NCBI RefSeq assembly: GCF_022631375.1
Contig: NZ_JALBGC010000002.1
Coordinates: 248,001 to 312,000, forward strand
DNA from: Hymenobacter cyanobacteriorum
GTDB lineage: Bacteria; Bacteroidota; Bacteroidia; Cytophagales; Hymenobacteraceae
Direction: 5' to 3'
Length of the DNA: 64,000 nucleotides
Shown: positions 7,287-14,738 of the stretch, one piece after another
How positions within the stretch are numbered: position 1 is the first letter of the stretch
Layout: each line of letters opens with the position of its first letter
Program-made: the position numbers and the translations under genes
The notes under the pieces: generated by a model
The model's input: only the letters and a program-made list of their open reading frames with translations
The model's database searches: none
What the model was told of the DNA's origin: nothing

Positions 7287-8402
7287 ATGCCCGGCACCAC
7301 CGTCCAAGCCATCAGTATCTACAAGCTGCTTGTGCCGCTGCGCGAGCCGTTCGTCATTTCCCTCGGCCCGCTGCTGGCCGTGGAAAATATCATAGTAGTG
7401 CTGCGCACGGCCGGTGGCTTGGTGGGCTACGGCGAGTGCAGCCCCTTTCTCACCATCAACGGCGAGAGCGTGGACACCTGCTTCGTGGTGGGCCAGTATT
7501 TCGCGCCGGTACTCAAAGGCCGCGACGCGCTGGACCTGGCCGGCTGCCTGGCCGAAATGGACCGCATCATCTACGGCAACAGCAGCATCAAAAGCGCCTT
7601 CGATATTGCCTTGCACGACATTGCCGCCCAGCACGCCGGCCTGCCGCTCTACGAGTTTCTGGGCGGCAAAAACGACAAAATTCTTGCCACCGACATGACC
7701 GTGAGTCTCGGCCCGCCCGGGAAAATGCGAGCCGATGCCGAGCAGTTTCAGCGCGAGGGTTTCCCGGCCATCAAGGTGAAATTGGGCGGGATACTGGAGG
7801 ATGACGTGGCCCGCATCCGCGCCATCCGGGCGGGCATTGGCCCTACGCACCCGCTGCGCATCGATGCCAACCAGGGCTGGCGCACGGCCGACAATGCCAT
7901 CGCGGTGTTGCAGGCGCTGGGGGAGTTCAACATCGAGCACTGCGAGGAGCCCATTCTGCGCCAGCATTTCATGGAGCTGAGCCGGGTTTCGGCCGCTTCG
8001 CCCATCCCGATTATGGCCGACGAAAGCTGCGGCGACGAGCACGACGCGGCCCGGCTCATCCAGCTGCAGGCTTGTCAGATGCTCAATATCAAGCTGGGCA
8101 AGTCGTCCGGCTTTCATCGGGCCCAAAAAATTGCGAAGCTGGGCCAAGCCGCCGGCCTCACGCTGCAGGTGGGCGGCTTCCTCGAATCGCGCCTGGGCAT
8201 GACGGCCGCCGCTCACCTCGCCCTGAGCAACCCCGCCATCCACCACTGCGATTTCGACACCCCGCTCATGTTCACGGCCGACCCCGTGGTAGGCGGCTTC
8301 CGCTACTGCCCGGGCGGCGTGATTGAGATGCCCACCGGCCCTGGGCTGGGCGCGACAATTGACGAAGCGTGGCTGCGTAAGGCCGAGCAGGTGCATTTTT
8401 GA
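7287..8402 (+). CDS. Dipeptide epimerase (L-Ala-D/L-Glu type), enolase superfamily
   Basis: A 371-residue cytoplasmic enzyme of the muconate-lactonizing subgroup. The catalytic KxK pair is Lys163/Lys165 in IKVKLGG, the metal ligands are Asp193 (RIDANQGW), Glu220 (CEEP) and Asp245 (ADES), and the opposite catalytic base is Lys269 (NIKLGK). These features match dipeptide epimerases, which invert the second residue of dipeptides such as L-Ala-D-Glu released from peptidoglycan so that they can be cleaved and used. The exact dipeptide is not determined by sequence. It would process products of the many exported peptidases in the window. ATG 7287 is preferred because the frame upstream encodes Arg-rich sequence without homology. 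Confidence 0.88.
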   Translation: MPGTTVQAISIYKLLVPLREPFVISLGPLLAVENIIVVLRTAGGLVGYGECSPFLTINGESVDTCFVVGQYFAPVLKGRDALDLAGCLAEMDRIIYGNSSIKSAFDIALHDIAAQHAGLPLYEFLGGKNDKILATDMTVSLGPPGKMRADAEQFQREGFPAIKVKLGGILEDDVARIRAIRAGIGPTHPLRIDANQGWRTADNAIAVLQALGEFNIEHCEEPILRQHFMELSRVSAASPIPIMADESCGDEHDAARLIQLQACQMLNIKLGKSSGFHRAQKIAKLGQAAGLTLQVGGFLESRLGMTAAAHLALSNPAIHHCDFDTPLMFTADPVVGGFRYCPGGVIEMPTGPGLGATIDEAWLRKAEQVHF

Positions 8403-8424
8403 GCGTCGCAGGCAATAATTAGCG

Positions 8425-8524
8425 GTCATGCCGAGCGCAGCCGAGGTATCTCGCGTGCCACCACTAATCCTGACGATTGAATTGCATTGCGCACGCGAGA
8501 TGCCTCGGCTGCGCTCGGCATGAC
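8425..8524. repeat. Intergenic palindromic element, copy 1 (CCGAGCGC variant)
   Basis: A 100-base imperfect palindrome: outer arms GTCATGCCGAGCGCAGCCGA and its complement at the right end, a centre containing GACGATTGAATTG. It belongs to the repeat family described in the findings and lies between the epimerase gene and the following terminator. Confidence 0.85.
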
Positions 8525-8548
8525 GGCCATTCAGAGTTGTGTTCCCAA

Positions 8549-8583
8549 CGCAAAAGAGGCGCTCAGGGAGCGCCTCTTTTGCT
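8549..8583. terminator. Bidirectional hairpin terminator
   Basis: Arms GCAAAAGAGGCGCT and AGCGCCTCTTTTGC form a strong stem with A and T tails on both sides. It lies between the converging epimerase gene (+) and the small secreted protein gene (-) and could serve both. The rest of 8525-8711 shows no gene. Confidence 0.75.
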
Positions 8584-8711
8584 GAGTTGCAACGGCTGGG
8601 TAAAGCCGTCCGGGGTCGTGTCGGGGTGGAGCCGAGCGCGACGGGCTGGAAGGGAAATGTGGAAAAGGAAAAAGGAAAATCGGAAGTGGCGCTTGCAGCC
8701 AGCGGCCACGC

Positions 8712-9059
8712 CTAGAAGGGCAGATGCGGGCCATTGCCGCTGGCTACCTGCCGCGCCAGGGCCGCTACCCGCGAACGGAACAGCAGGCGGTCGAGCAGGG
8801 TGGGGCGGTCGGGGTGGGCGCAGTAGCGCAGCTGGAAGGGCCCGAGCTGGAGCGTGAGCTGCGGGACCGGGGCGGTGGACTGGGCGGCCGGCTCCTGCGC
8901 AAATGCGGATTGGGCGGCGGCCGGCGCGGCTTTGGCCTGGGCCACGATGGGCGTGCACGGCGCGGGGCCGGTGGCCGGCGCGGCGTGGCCGGCCTGGGGC
9001 GTGCCCGCCAGCAGCAGCAGTACCAACGAGGCCCGGAGCGAAGTGGAAAGAAAAGCCAT
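8712..9059 (-). CDS. Small secreted protein next to LytTR system
   Basis: A 115-residue protein with a clear signal peptide (MAFLSTSLRASLVLLLLAG, cleavage likely after GHA). The mature part begins with an Ala/Pro/Gln-rich low-complexity stretch, then a compact block (LTLQLGPFQLRYCAHPDRP) and a basic amphipathic end (LLDRLLFRSRVAALARQV). It has two Cys in the mature region. No family recognised. Its upstream region carries the same 15-mer and -7 box as the promoter of the sensor kinase operon two kilobases away, so I infer control by the adjacent response regulator. A frame also runs along the opposite strand, but it lacks export or domain features. Confidence 0.55.
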   Translation of the reverse strand: MAFLSTSLRASLVLLLLAGTPQAGHAAPATGPAPCTPIVAQAKAAPAAAQSAFAQEPAAQSTAPVPQLTLQLGPFQLRYCAHPDRPTLLDRLLFRSRVAALARQVASGNGPHLPF

Positions 9060-9123
9060 GATGCAGAAAGGAGAGGTGAGAAAAGCCGTTTTCAGGGGGT
9101 GGGTTCGGCCGATGCCCAAACCC

Positions 9124-9172
9124 GAAGCAAACCTAGGCCGGGTAGTTTCGGCCTGCCAGATTATTACACCAA
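9124..9172 (-). promoter_or_regulatory. LytTR-linked promoter module, copy A
   Basis: Read on the minus strand: TTGGTGTAATAATCT (9172-9158), 22 bases, then TAGGTTTG (9135-9128) continuing GCTTC. TAGGTTTG matches the Bacteroidota -7 box TAnnTTTG. There is no TTG at the normal -33 place, so the conserved 15-mer probably replaces it as an activator site. Transcription would begin near 9122, about 60 bases before ATG 9059. Confidence 0.6.
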
Positions 9173-9225
9173 CCCAGCCAAATGAAGGACCAACGGGGTC
9201 GTTTCGATGAGATGCCGGCCGGCCG

Positions 9226-9963
9226 CTACTCGGCGCTTTTACCGCCCACTACGTGCCGCTGCAGCGCCTCGAAGAAACCCCGGCGGTAGGTGTCGCCGAG
9301 CGGGGCGGTGGCCTTGCCGTCGCGGAACAGAATCAGGTTGCCATCGAGGGCCTTGATTTTGTCGAGCGACACGATGTAGGACTTGTGCACGCGCATGAAC
9401 CGGGTGGCCGGCAGCCGCTCCTGCAAATCCTTGATGTTGAGCAGCGTGATGATGCGCTCCTGCTCGGTGTAGATGGACACGTAGTTCTTCAGCCCCTCCA
9501 CGTACACGATGTCGTTGAAGGCCACCTTGCGCATGTGGCCTTTGCTGTCGCCCTTCACAAAAATGTAGTCGTCGGGCAACGCCGCGGGCAGCACCGGCAG
9601 CGTAACCGGGGCCTGGGCCTTGAGCGCCTTCTGGCTGGCTTTTACGAAGCGCTCGAAGGCAATGGGCTTGAGCAGGTAGTCCAGCGCCTCCAGCTCGAAG
9701 GCCGGCACGGCAAACTCGCTGTAGGCCGTGGTGAAGATGACCTGGCACTTGCCGCGCAGCAGCGGCAGCACCTCCAGGCCCGAAAGCTGCGGCATGTGAA
9801 TGTCGAGAAACACCAAATCGACGGGCTGCGTGGCCACCAGCCGCAGGGCCTCGATGGGGTTGGTGGTGGTGCCGGCCAGCGTCAGGAACGGCGTTTTTTC
9901 GACGTACTGGCGCAGGATATCGATGGCGGCTTGCTCATCGTCAACAATCAGGCAGGAAATCAC
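9226..9963 (-). CDS. LytTR-family response regulator
   Basis: A 245-residue regulator. Residues 1-120 are a receiver domain with acidic pocket Asp8/Asp9, phosphoacceptor Asp54 in VFLDIHMP and Lys near residue 99 (LLKPI). Residues about 140-240 are a LytTR DNA-binding domain (YIFVKGDSKGHMRKV, IVYVEGLKNYVSIYT, FMRVHKSYIVSLDKI). LytTR domains bind short direct repeats. Translation starts at a GTG (9963), three bases after the stop of the kinase gene, so both are made from one transcript. Likely targets are the two promoters carrying the shared 15-mer at 9158-9172 and 11160-11174. Confidence 0.93.
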   Translation of the reverse strand: MISCLIVDDEQAAIDILRQYVEKTPFLTLAGTTTNPIEALRLVATQPVDLVFLDIHMPQLSGLEVLPLLRGKCQVIFTTAYSEFAVPAFELEALDYLLKPIAFERFVKASQKALKAQAPVTLPVLPAALPDDYIFVKGDSKGHMRKVAFNDIVYVEGLKNYVSIYTEQERIITLLNIKDLQERLPATRFMRVHKSYIVSLDKIKALDGNLILFRDGKATAPLGDTYRRGFFEALQRHVVGGKSAE

Positions 9964-9966
9964 GGG

Positions 9967-11055
9967 CTAGAGCGAAAGGTGCAGGTGGGCGGTGTAGGAA
10001 TCGGGCTCGTCGGCAATGGCCAGGCGGTAGCGGTTGGCGTACACGGCATCGAGGCGGCGGCGGGTGTTGTCGAGCCCGATGCCGGTGGAATGTTCGACCG
10101 GCCCGGTGCGCTTGCGGTTGCGGGTGTAGAGCTCCAGCTCGTTGTCGCGCACCGTGAGGCGCAGCAGCAGCGGGTTGCGGGCATCGAACAATTCGCCGTG
10201 CTTGAAGCAGTTCTCGACGAAGGTGATGAGCACCAGCGGCAAAATCATGAGGTACTGCGTGTTGCCGGCCACTTCAAACTCCACCTGCAGGTTGTTGCCG
10301 AAACGCAGCTGGTTTAACGCCAGGTAGTTGCGCAGGTGCTGCACTTCTTTTTCGAGCATCACCTTGCCCTGCTCGCCGCCCTCGTTCAGGGCGTAGCGCA
10401 TGATGTCGGAGAGCAGCAGCACGCTTTTGGCCGTGGGCTCCGACAGCGGGTAGACCTGCGAATACAGGAAGTTGAGGGCGTTGAAGAGAAAGTGCGGGTT
10501 AATCTGGCTTTTCAGGAAGGCAATGTCGGCTTCGAGGAGGCTGCGCTCCTGCAGGCGCAACTGGTGCTCCTGCTCGCGCAACTGTTTCTGCAGTCCAATG
10601 GCGTGCCGGGCGTAGGCATACACCATGCTGTAGCCCAGAAATGTGGTAACCCGGAAATAAGACGTGGCCAGAAACATGCGTAGGTTGTCCGTCGGCATCA
10701 CCAGCTTCGCGTCGATAATACGGGGCAGCAGGTAGGCATTCAGACAGAACTTAATTGCTATGTATGCCAGCAGAACCGCGCCCAGCGCCCCCACATACGC
10801 CAGGTAGCGGCGGGGTACGAAAAACCGGGGAAACAGCCACAAGGCGTTGCCATACACCACCAGGGCATACAGCGCCCAGTTCAGCGACGTATCCCACTGG
10901 TTGGGCAGCTTCATGCCCGTGAGCACGATAAAACCAACCTCGTAGAAATAATACGCCAGCCACACGCCCAAGTGTAGCAGAACGGTTTTGGCGCGGGCCG
11001 TGGGCAGCGGCATGGCAAATATGGAAGGAGCGGACGAAAGCGCAAAGGTGCTCAT
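9967..11055 (-). CDS. LytS-type sensor histidine kinase (His_kinase family)
   Basis: A 362-residue membrane kinase. Four hydrophobic helices occupy about residues 25-165 (including VLLHLGVWLAYYFYEVGFIVL and YVGALGAVLLAYIAIKF). A coiled-coil linker (QLREQEHQLRLQERSLLEAD) leads to the His box FLKSQINPHFLFNAL with His188, an N box (LITFVENCFKHG) and a G box (STGIGLDNTRRRL). This matches the His_kinase/HATPase_c pairing of LytS, not the classical HisKA type. ATG 11055 (MSTFALSS) is chosen because it lies about 65 bases after the predicted transcription start; 11013 is possible. No extracellular ligand domain is present, so the signal may be sensed within the membrane. Confidence 0.92.
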   Translation of the reverse strand: MSTFALSSAPSIFAMPLPTARAKTVLLHLGVWLAYYFYEVGFIVLTGMKLPNQWDTSLNWALYALVVYGNALWLFPRFFVPRRYLAYVGALGAVLLAYIAIKFCLNAYLLPRIIDAKLVMPTDNLRMFLATSYFRVTTFLGYSMVYAYARHAIGLQKQLREQEHQLRLQERSLLEADIAFLKSQINPHFLFNALNFLYSQVYPLSEPTAKSVLLLSDIMRYALNEGGEQGKVMLEKEVQHLRNYLALNQLRFGNNLQVEFEVAGNTQYLMILPLVLITFVENCFKHGELFDARNPLLLRLTVRDNELELYTRNRKRTGPVEHSTGIGLDNTRRRLDAVYANRYRLAIADEPDSYTAHLHLSL

Positions 11056-11125
11056 AAAAAACGCGGGGCAGGAGGGAAGTGAAAGTTCGGCCCGCCCGGC
11101 CCCAACGGGGCCCGAACGGAAGCCG

Positions 11126-11174
11126 GAAGCAAACCTATGGCCGCTGCCCGCGCGCCCCAAGATTATTACACCAA
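11126..11174 (-). promoter_or_regulatory. LytTR-linked promoter module, copy B
   Basis: The minus strand reads TTGGTGTAATAATCT (11174-11160), 22 bases, then TAGGTTTG (11137-11130) and GCTTC. The motif and the 22-base spacing are the same as in copy A at 9124-9172, while the 22 bases between differ. It drives the sensor kinase operon. Confidence 0.6.
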
Positions 11175-11178
11175 CACC

Positions 11179-11198
11179 CCGTTGGGCAGTACCAACGG
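11179..11198. promoter_or_regulatory. Inverted repeat between divergent promoters
   Basis: CCGTTGG and CCAACGG, 7 bases each and perfectly complementary, are separated by 6 bases. The site lies between copy B of the LytTR-linked module and the -7 box of the divergent gene. This position and symmetry fit a dimeric repressor site, but no regulator is assigned. Confidence 0.35.
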
Positions 11199-11214
11199 CG
11201 GCCCGTGCGCCGGT

Positions 11215-11222
11215 TATATTTG
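11215..11222 (+). promoter_or_regulatory. -7 box of the class A beta-lactamase-like gene
   Basis: TATATTTG is a perfect TAnnTTTG box, 25 bases before ATG 11248. No clear TTG appears at the -33 position. Confidence 0.55.
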
Positions 11223-11247
11223 GCCGTATGATGCTTGCTTCGCTGTG

Positions 11248-12483
11248 ATGATGCGCCGACTGCTAGTGCTACTGCTGTTGCTGGCCGGCTCCGCGGCCCA
11301 CGCCCAGGGCCGCGCCAACCTGCTGCGCCAGGTGCTGCACCACGACACCGTGGGCCTGGCCCGCGTGCTGGCCCGGCCCGACTACTACCGCCTGCAAATC
11401 CTCTACACCCGCATCCGACGCGATGCGGCGGGGCGGGCCCACTTCCGCACCTACCGCTACCACGTGCGGCCCCGCGAATACTTCTACCCGGCCAGCACCG
11501 TGAAGCTGGCCGGCGTGGCCTTGGCTCTGCAAAAGCTGCGGGCTTTGAGCGCCACGCACCCCGGCCTGAGCCCCGACATGCCCATGCTAACGGACTCGGC
11601 CTTCGCGGGCCAGACGACGGTGCGGCGCGACACCAGTGCGGCCGGCGGCCGGCCCACCGTGGGCAACTACGTGCGCAAGGTGCTGCTCGTGAGCGATAAC
11701 GACGCGTACAACCGGCTGTATGAGTTCGTGGGGCCCGAGGAGCTGAACCGCGAAGTGGCCCGCCTGGGCCTGCACCGCACCCGCCTCGTAAACCGCCTCG
11801 CCATTGGCGACCAGGAGCCCGGCAGCCGCCACACCAACCCCATTCGCTTCTTCGCCGACACAGCCGCCACGCAGTTGCTCTACGCCCAGCCGGCCGGCTA
11901 CTACGCCGGGCCCTGGCCTCGCCTGGGGCTGCGCGGCGAGGCCATTGGCGCGGCCTACTTCAAAGGCGACCAGCAAGTGGCCGGCCCGCTGGATTTCAGC
12001 CAGAAAAATGCTTTCGCCCTGCCCGACCAGCAGCGGCTGCTCCGCACCATCCTGTTTCCGGAAACTGTGCCCGCCGCCCGCCGCCTGCACCTGGCTCCGG
12101 AAGATTATGCCCGGCTGCGCACGGCCATGTCGGAACTGCCGCCCGCCAGCCGGCACCCGCGCTACGATGCCGCCCACTTCCCCGACACCTGCGTGAAGTA
12201 CCTGCTGGGCGGCGGTGGGCAGGCGGCGCTGCCACCGGGCGTGCGGGTGTTCAATAAAATCGGGCAGTCCTACGGCTTCCTCATCGACAATGCCTACGTG
12301 CAGGACGAGGCCCACGGCGTCGAGTTCCTGCTCGCGGCCGTGGTGTATACCAACGCCGACGGTGTACTGAACGACGATAAGTACGAGTACGACACCATCG
12401 GTTTTCCCTTCCTGCGCGAGCTGGGCCGCCGCGTGTACGAGGCCGAGCTCCGGCGCGCCGCTGCTACTCCGGCGCGCCGCTAA
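11248..12483 (+). CDS. Class A beta-lactamase-like serine hydrolase, exported
   Basis: A 411-residue protein with signal peptide MMRRLLVLLLLLAGSAAHAQ. Class A penicillin-recognising motifs are visible: Ser83-x-x-Lys86 in FYPASTVKLAG, Ser149-Asp150-Asn151 in VSDNDAYNRLYE, and Lys337-Ile-Gly in NKIGQSYGF, where true beta-lactamases carry KTG or KSG. An Asn/Glu Omega-loop region is not obvious. At about 411 residues it is longer than normal class A enzymes (about 290). I favour a cell-wall or amide hydrolase of the beta-lactamase2 fold over an antibiotic-resistance enzyme. The next ATG at 11251 would serve equally. It shares a divergent promoter region with the sensor kinase operon and overlaps the converging DCC gene by 4 bases. 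Confidence 0.8.
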   Translation: MMRRLLVLLLLLAGSAAHAQGRANLLRQVLHHDTVGLARVLARPDYYRLQILYTRIRRDAAGRAHFRTYRYHVRPREYFYPASTVKLAGVALALQKLRALSATHPGLSPDMPMLTDSAFAGQTTVRRDTSAAGGRPTVGNYVRKVLLVSDNDAYNRLYEFVGPEELNREVARLGLHRTRLVNRLAIGDQEPGSRHTNPIRFFADTAATQLLYAQPAGYYAGPWPRLGLRGEAIGAAYFKGDQQVAGPLDFSQKNAFALPDQQRLLRTILFPETVPAARRLHLAPEDYARLRTAMSELPPASRHPRYDAAHFPDTCVKYLLGGGGQAALPPGVRVFNKIGQSYGFLIDNAYVQDEAHGVEFLLAAVVYTNADGVLNDDKYEYDTIGFPFLRELGRRVYEAELRRAAATPARR

Positions 12484-12881
12484 AGAAACCGCGCCCGCAG
12501 CTCGGGCGTGGGCAGCCAGCAGCTTTCCTGCCGCCCAAACCAGCGGTAGCGGTGCCGCGCCACGAAGCGGTAGGCGGCATCGCGCCAGCGGCGGGGCAGC
12601 AGGCGGCCCACGCGCAGCAGTCGCCACGGCCCCCCCAGCTCGCGGGCAATGCGCAGCACGGCTTCGGAATGCGAATACAGCCGCCCGTCCAGTTCCAGCA
12701 GCACCGAGTCAGGCTCATTGGCCACGGCCGCGGCATCGAAGCCGTGCCTGGCCAGCACCGCCTGCCCGGCCGCGCTTTGCAGCGCCGCGAACCGGAAGCG
12801 CCCCGCCGCATCGTGCCGGATGACGAACTGCACGAAGCCGTTGCAGAGGTTGCACACGCCGTCGAAGAGGATAAGGGCCAT
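12480..12881 (-). CDS. DCC-family thiol-disulfide oxidoreductase (DUF393)
   Basis: A 133-residue protein starting ALILFDGVCNLCNGFVQFVI, the family's DGxCxxC signature with paired Cys10 and Cys13. Conserved later segments are RFAALQSAAGQAVL, SHSEAVLRIARELGG and YRFVARHRYRWFG. The family has a thioredoxin-like fold and is predicted to exchange thiols and disulfides; partners are unknown. Stop codons of this gene and the converging hydrolase gene overlap by 4 bases. A palindromic element begins 16 bases upstream of its start. Confidence 0.9.
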   Translation of the reverse strand: MALILFDGVCNLCNGFVQFVIRHDAAGRFRFAALQSAAGQAVLARHGFDAAAVANEPDSVLLELDGRLYSHSEAVLRIARELGGPWRLLRVGRLLPRRWRDAAYRFVARHRYRWFGRQESCWLPTPELRARFL

Positions 12882-12896
12882 TTTTTGTAATTTTTA

Positions 12897-13002
12897 GAAC
12901 GTCATGCAGAGCGCAGCGAAGCATCTTGCCCGCCACCACTAAACCAGTCGATTGAATTAGTTACTACGGGCAAGATGCTTCGCTGCGCTCTGCATGACGT
13001 TC
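12897..13002. repeat. Intergenic palindromic element, copy 2
   Basis: A 106-base element with ends GAACGTCATGCAGAGCGCAG and its complement. The inner part AAGCATCTTGCCCG is matched by CGGGCAAGATGCTT on the right. The centre contains TCGATTGAATTAG. Confidence 0.9.
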
Positions 13003-13011
13003 AACTGGCAA

Positions 13012-14166
13012 CTACGCCCACTGCTTAAGGTACTGAAACACCTCCGGATGCGTGAGCAGGCCGCCGTGGTGCTGCTGGCTGAACACGGCCGTGCGCACGC
13101 TGGCCCCGGCGGGCAGGGCGGCCTCGTCGCCAAAGGTGGCGTGGCCGCGGGCGCTGCCGTGGCCCACCAGCCCGTCGCCGAAGTACTCGCGCAGGGCCGA
13201 GGGCCGGGTGGCCCGCAGCCACGAGCCCATCAGAATATGATACTGCACGCCGGGCAGCGGCGGCACCGGCGTGCGCGGCGGCGTGAGGTCGTTGGCGTGG
13301 GCATCCAGCCAATCCTCGTCCACCAGAATGGAGTAGCGCAAATCCTTGATGCCGTTGCTGCGCTGGTTAAGCGCTTTGCTGAGGAAGCGCGTCGGAAACA
13401 GGTTGATGCGCTCCAGCAGCCGGGCCGTGAAGTGCGAGTTCTGCTCCAACCACGAGCCGTCGTTGGGCGTGCCGATGAGGAAGATGCTGCGCAAGTGGGC
13501 CAGCCAGGGCGCGCTATCAGTTAAAAATTGAGAGTTAAAAGTTAAGAGTTGCTCCTGTGCTGCTTTAGATTCTGTAGCAGCAACTCTTAACTCTTCACTT
13601 TTAACTCTTAATTGCCCATAATGCCCCGCCGACCGGATAATCAGCCCGCCCATGCTGTGGCCCACCAGCACGAGCTCGCCGATGGCATCGGGCCAGGTGA
13701 GCACCAGCTCGGTGAGCAGGCGGTTGAGCTCGCGGCCATTCTGCGAGAGGTGCAGGCCCGAGTTGAAGCGCAGGTAGAGGGCCCGGCTGTGGGTTTCCTC
13801 GGCCAGGCGCGGGCCGTAGCGGCGGCTGCCGGGCGCATCCTGAAAGCCGGTTTGCCAGATGAGCTCGTCGCCCATCAGGCCGTGGATGTAGATGACGGTT
13901 TTCTGGCGCGGCTCAGTCAGGCCCAGGTCGGCCACGGCCACGTCGTGGCCGCCGCGCCGGAAGCTCATCTGAATGGCGCGCGGGTCGAAGCGGGCGGCGA
14001 GCTGGTCGCCGAGCGCGCCGTTGAGCACGGGCAGGAAAAAGTGCTGGTGCGCCTGCCCGACGCGTACTACGTAGCTGGCCCCGCGTACGGGCAGCAGGGC
14101 GGCGCGCCCCACCGCCCCCAGGGCACGGCGGAAGCGGGAAGGCGACTTGGGGTCGGAATCGGACAT
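13012..14166 (-). CDS. Alpha/beta hydrolase (lipase-like) with in-frame palindromic insertion
   Basis: A 384-residue protein. The oxyanion segment VIYIHGLMGDE and the nucleophile elbow LVGHSMGGLI (Ser near residue 169) mark an alpha/beta hydrolase of the lipase/PGAP1 type. A probable late Asp and His lie in HILMGS and QQHHGGLLTHP. Residues about 185-215 (LRVKSEELRVAATESK and LLTFNSQFL) are encoded by an AT-rich imperfect palindrome at 13521-13613 that has inserted in frame right after the nucleophile helix. The start at 14166 (MSDSDPKSP) is chosen by normal composition; the frame upstream lacks homology. No signal peptide. Divergent from the lipoprotein gene. Confidence 0.8.
   Translation of the reverse strand: MSDSDPKSPSRFRRALGAVGRAALLPVRGASYVVRVGQAHQHFFLPVLNGALGDQLAARFDPRAIQMSFRRGGHDVAVADLGLTEPRQKTVIYIHGLMGDELIWQTGFQDAPGSRRYGPRLAEETHSRALYLRFNSGLHLSQNGRELNRLLTELVLTWPDAIGELVLVGHSMGGLIIRSAGHYGQLRVKSEELRVAATESKAAQEQLLTFNSQFLTDSAPWLAHLRSIFLIGTPNDGSWLEQNSHFTARLLERINLFPTRFLSKALNQRSNGIKDLRYSILVDEDWLDAHANDLTPPRTPVPPLPGVQYHILMGSWLRATRPSALREYFGDGLVGHGSARGHATFGDEAALPAGASVRTAVFSQQHHGGLLTHPEVFQYLKQWA
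13521..13613. repeat. AT-rich palindrome inserted inside a coding region
   Basis: Left arm TTGAGAGTTAAAAGTTAAGA, then GTTGCT; right arm AGCAGCAACTCTTAACTCTTC, matching with a few differences. Its composition (about one third GC) contrasts with the two thirds GC of the gene around it. It keeps the hydrolase frame open. Confidence 0.8.
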
Positions 14167-14280
14167 GCGCAAACGGGGCAGCAATGGGCTGGTTCCCGAA
14201 AGTACCGCCCACCGGGGCAGAAGGTTGGCCTTCCGTCCGAAATCAACGTACTTTGCAGAACTAATTCCAAGCACTACTTC

Positions 14281-14619
14281 ATGAAGCTTTCCCTCCGTCC
14301 CGCCCTGGCCCTGCTGCTGGGCACCGCTTTGGCGGCCTCGCTTTCGTCCTGCGACTACCACTGGAGCCCCGGCGAAAACACGCAATTCCACCACGGCTTC
14401 AGCAACCCGCCCGGCTGGCACACCGCCGATGTGAACCGCGACAGCATCAACAACCAACCCAAGGCCACCACGCCCATCGGCGAAGGCTCGGCCACGGCCA
14501 TCAAGAACGGTACTGTGCAGGACAAGCTGAATTCGGCCCCGGCCGGCGCCAGCGCCACCGGTGGCCAAACCGCCAGCGGCCAGATGGGCACCACCGAAGA
14601 CGCGCAACCCAAGAAATAG
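14281..14619 (+). CDS. Small lipoprotein
   Basis: A 112-residue protein with signal LSLRPALALLLGTALAA and lipobox ASLSSC, then DYHWSPGENTQFHHGF. The rest is polar and low in complexity (NNQPKATTPIGEGSATA, ASATGGQTASGQ), looking unfolded. The function is unknown. TACTTTGC at 14248-14255, one base short of a TAnnTTTG box, lies about 25 bases upstream. A strong terminator follows at 14639-14672. Confidence 0.75.
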   Translation: MKLSLRPALALLLGTALAASLSSCDYHWSPGENTQFHHGFSNPPGWHTADVNRDSINNQPKATTPIGEGSATAIKNGTVQDKLNSAPAGASATGGQTASGQMGTTEDAQPKK

Positions 14620-14638
14620 CCCGGCATTTGCCCGGCGC

Positions 14639-14672
14639 AAAAAGCCCGCTGCCATACGGTAGCGGGCTTTTT
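14639..14672 (+). terminator. Hairpin terminator after the lipoprotein gene
   Basis: Arms AAAAAGCCCGCT and AGCGGGCTTTTT around a loop, directly following the lipoprotein gene; the T-run end is typical of intrinsic termination. Confidence 0.85.
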
Positions 14673-14738
14673 GCGTTTGGATTGGTTAGAGAATGAATAA
14701 ATTGGCTGCGAAAAGATGGTCCAGCCTTGATTGCCGCA

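Noticed and set aside
7095..8429. A minus-strand frame opposite the dipeptide epimerase that runs into the T9SS cargo gene
   Set aside because: The sequence upstream of GTG 7094 has no signal or domain and runs antisense to a conserved enzyme; the signal peptide places the start at 7094.
8724..9185. Plus-strand frame over the small secreted protein gene
   Set aside because: Arg/Gly-rich without an export signal; the opposite strand has a signal peptide and a promoter module.
11248..12483. Reading the class A-like protein as an antibiotic-resistance beta-lactamase
   Set aside because: The KTG motif is KIG, the omega-loop Glu is not evident and the protein is much longer than resistance enzymes.
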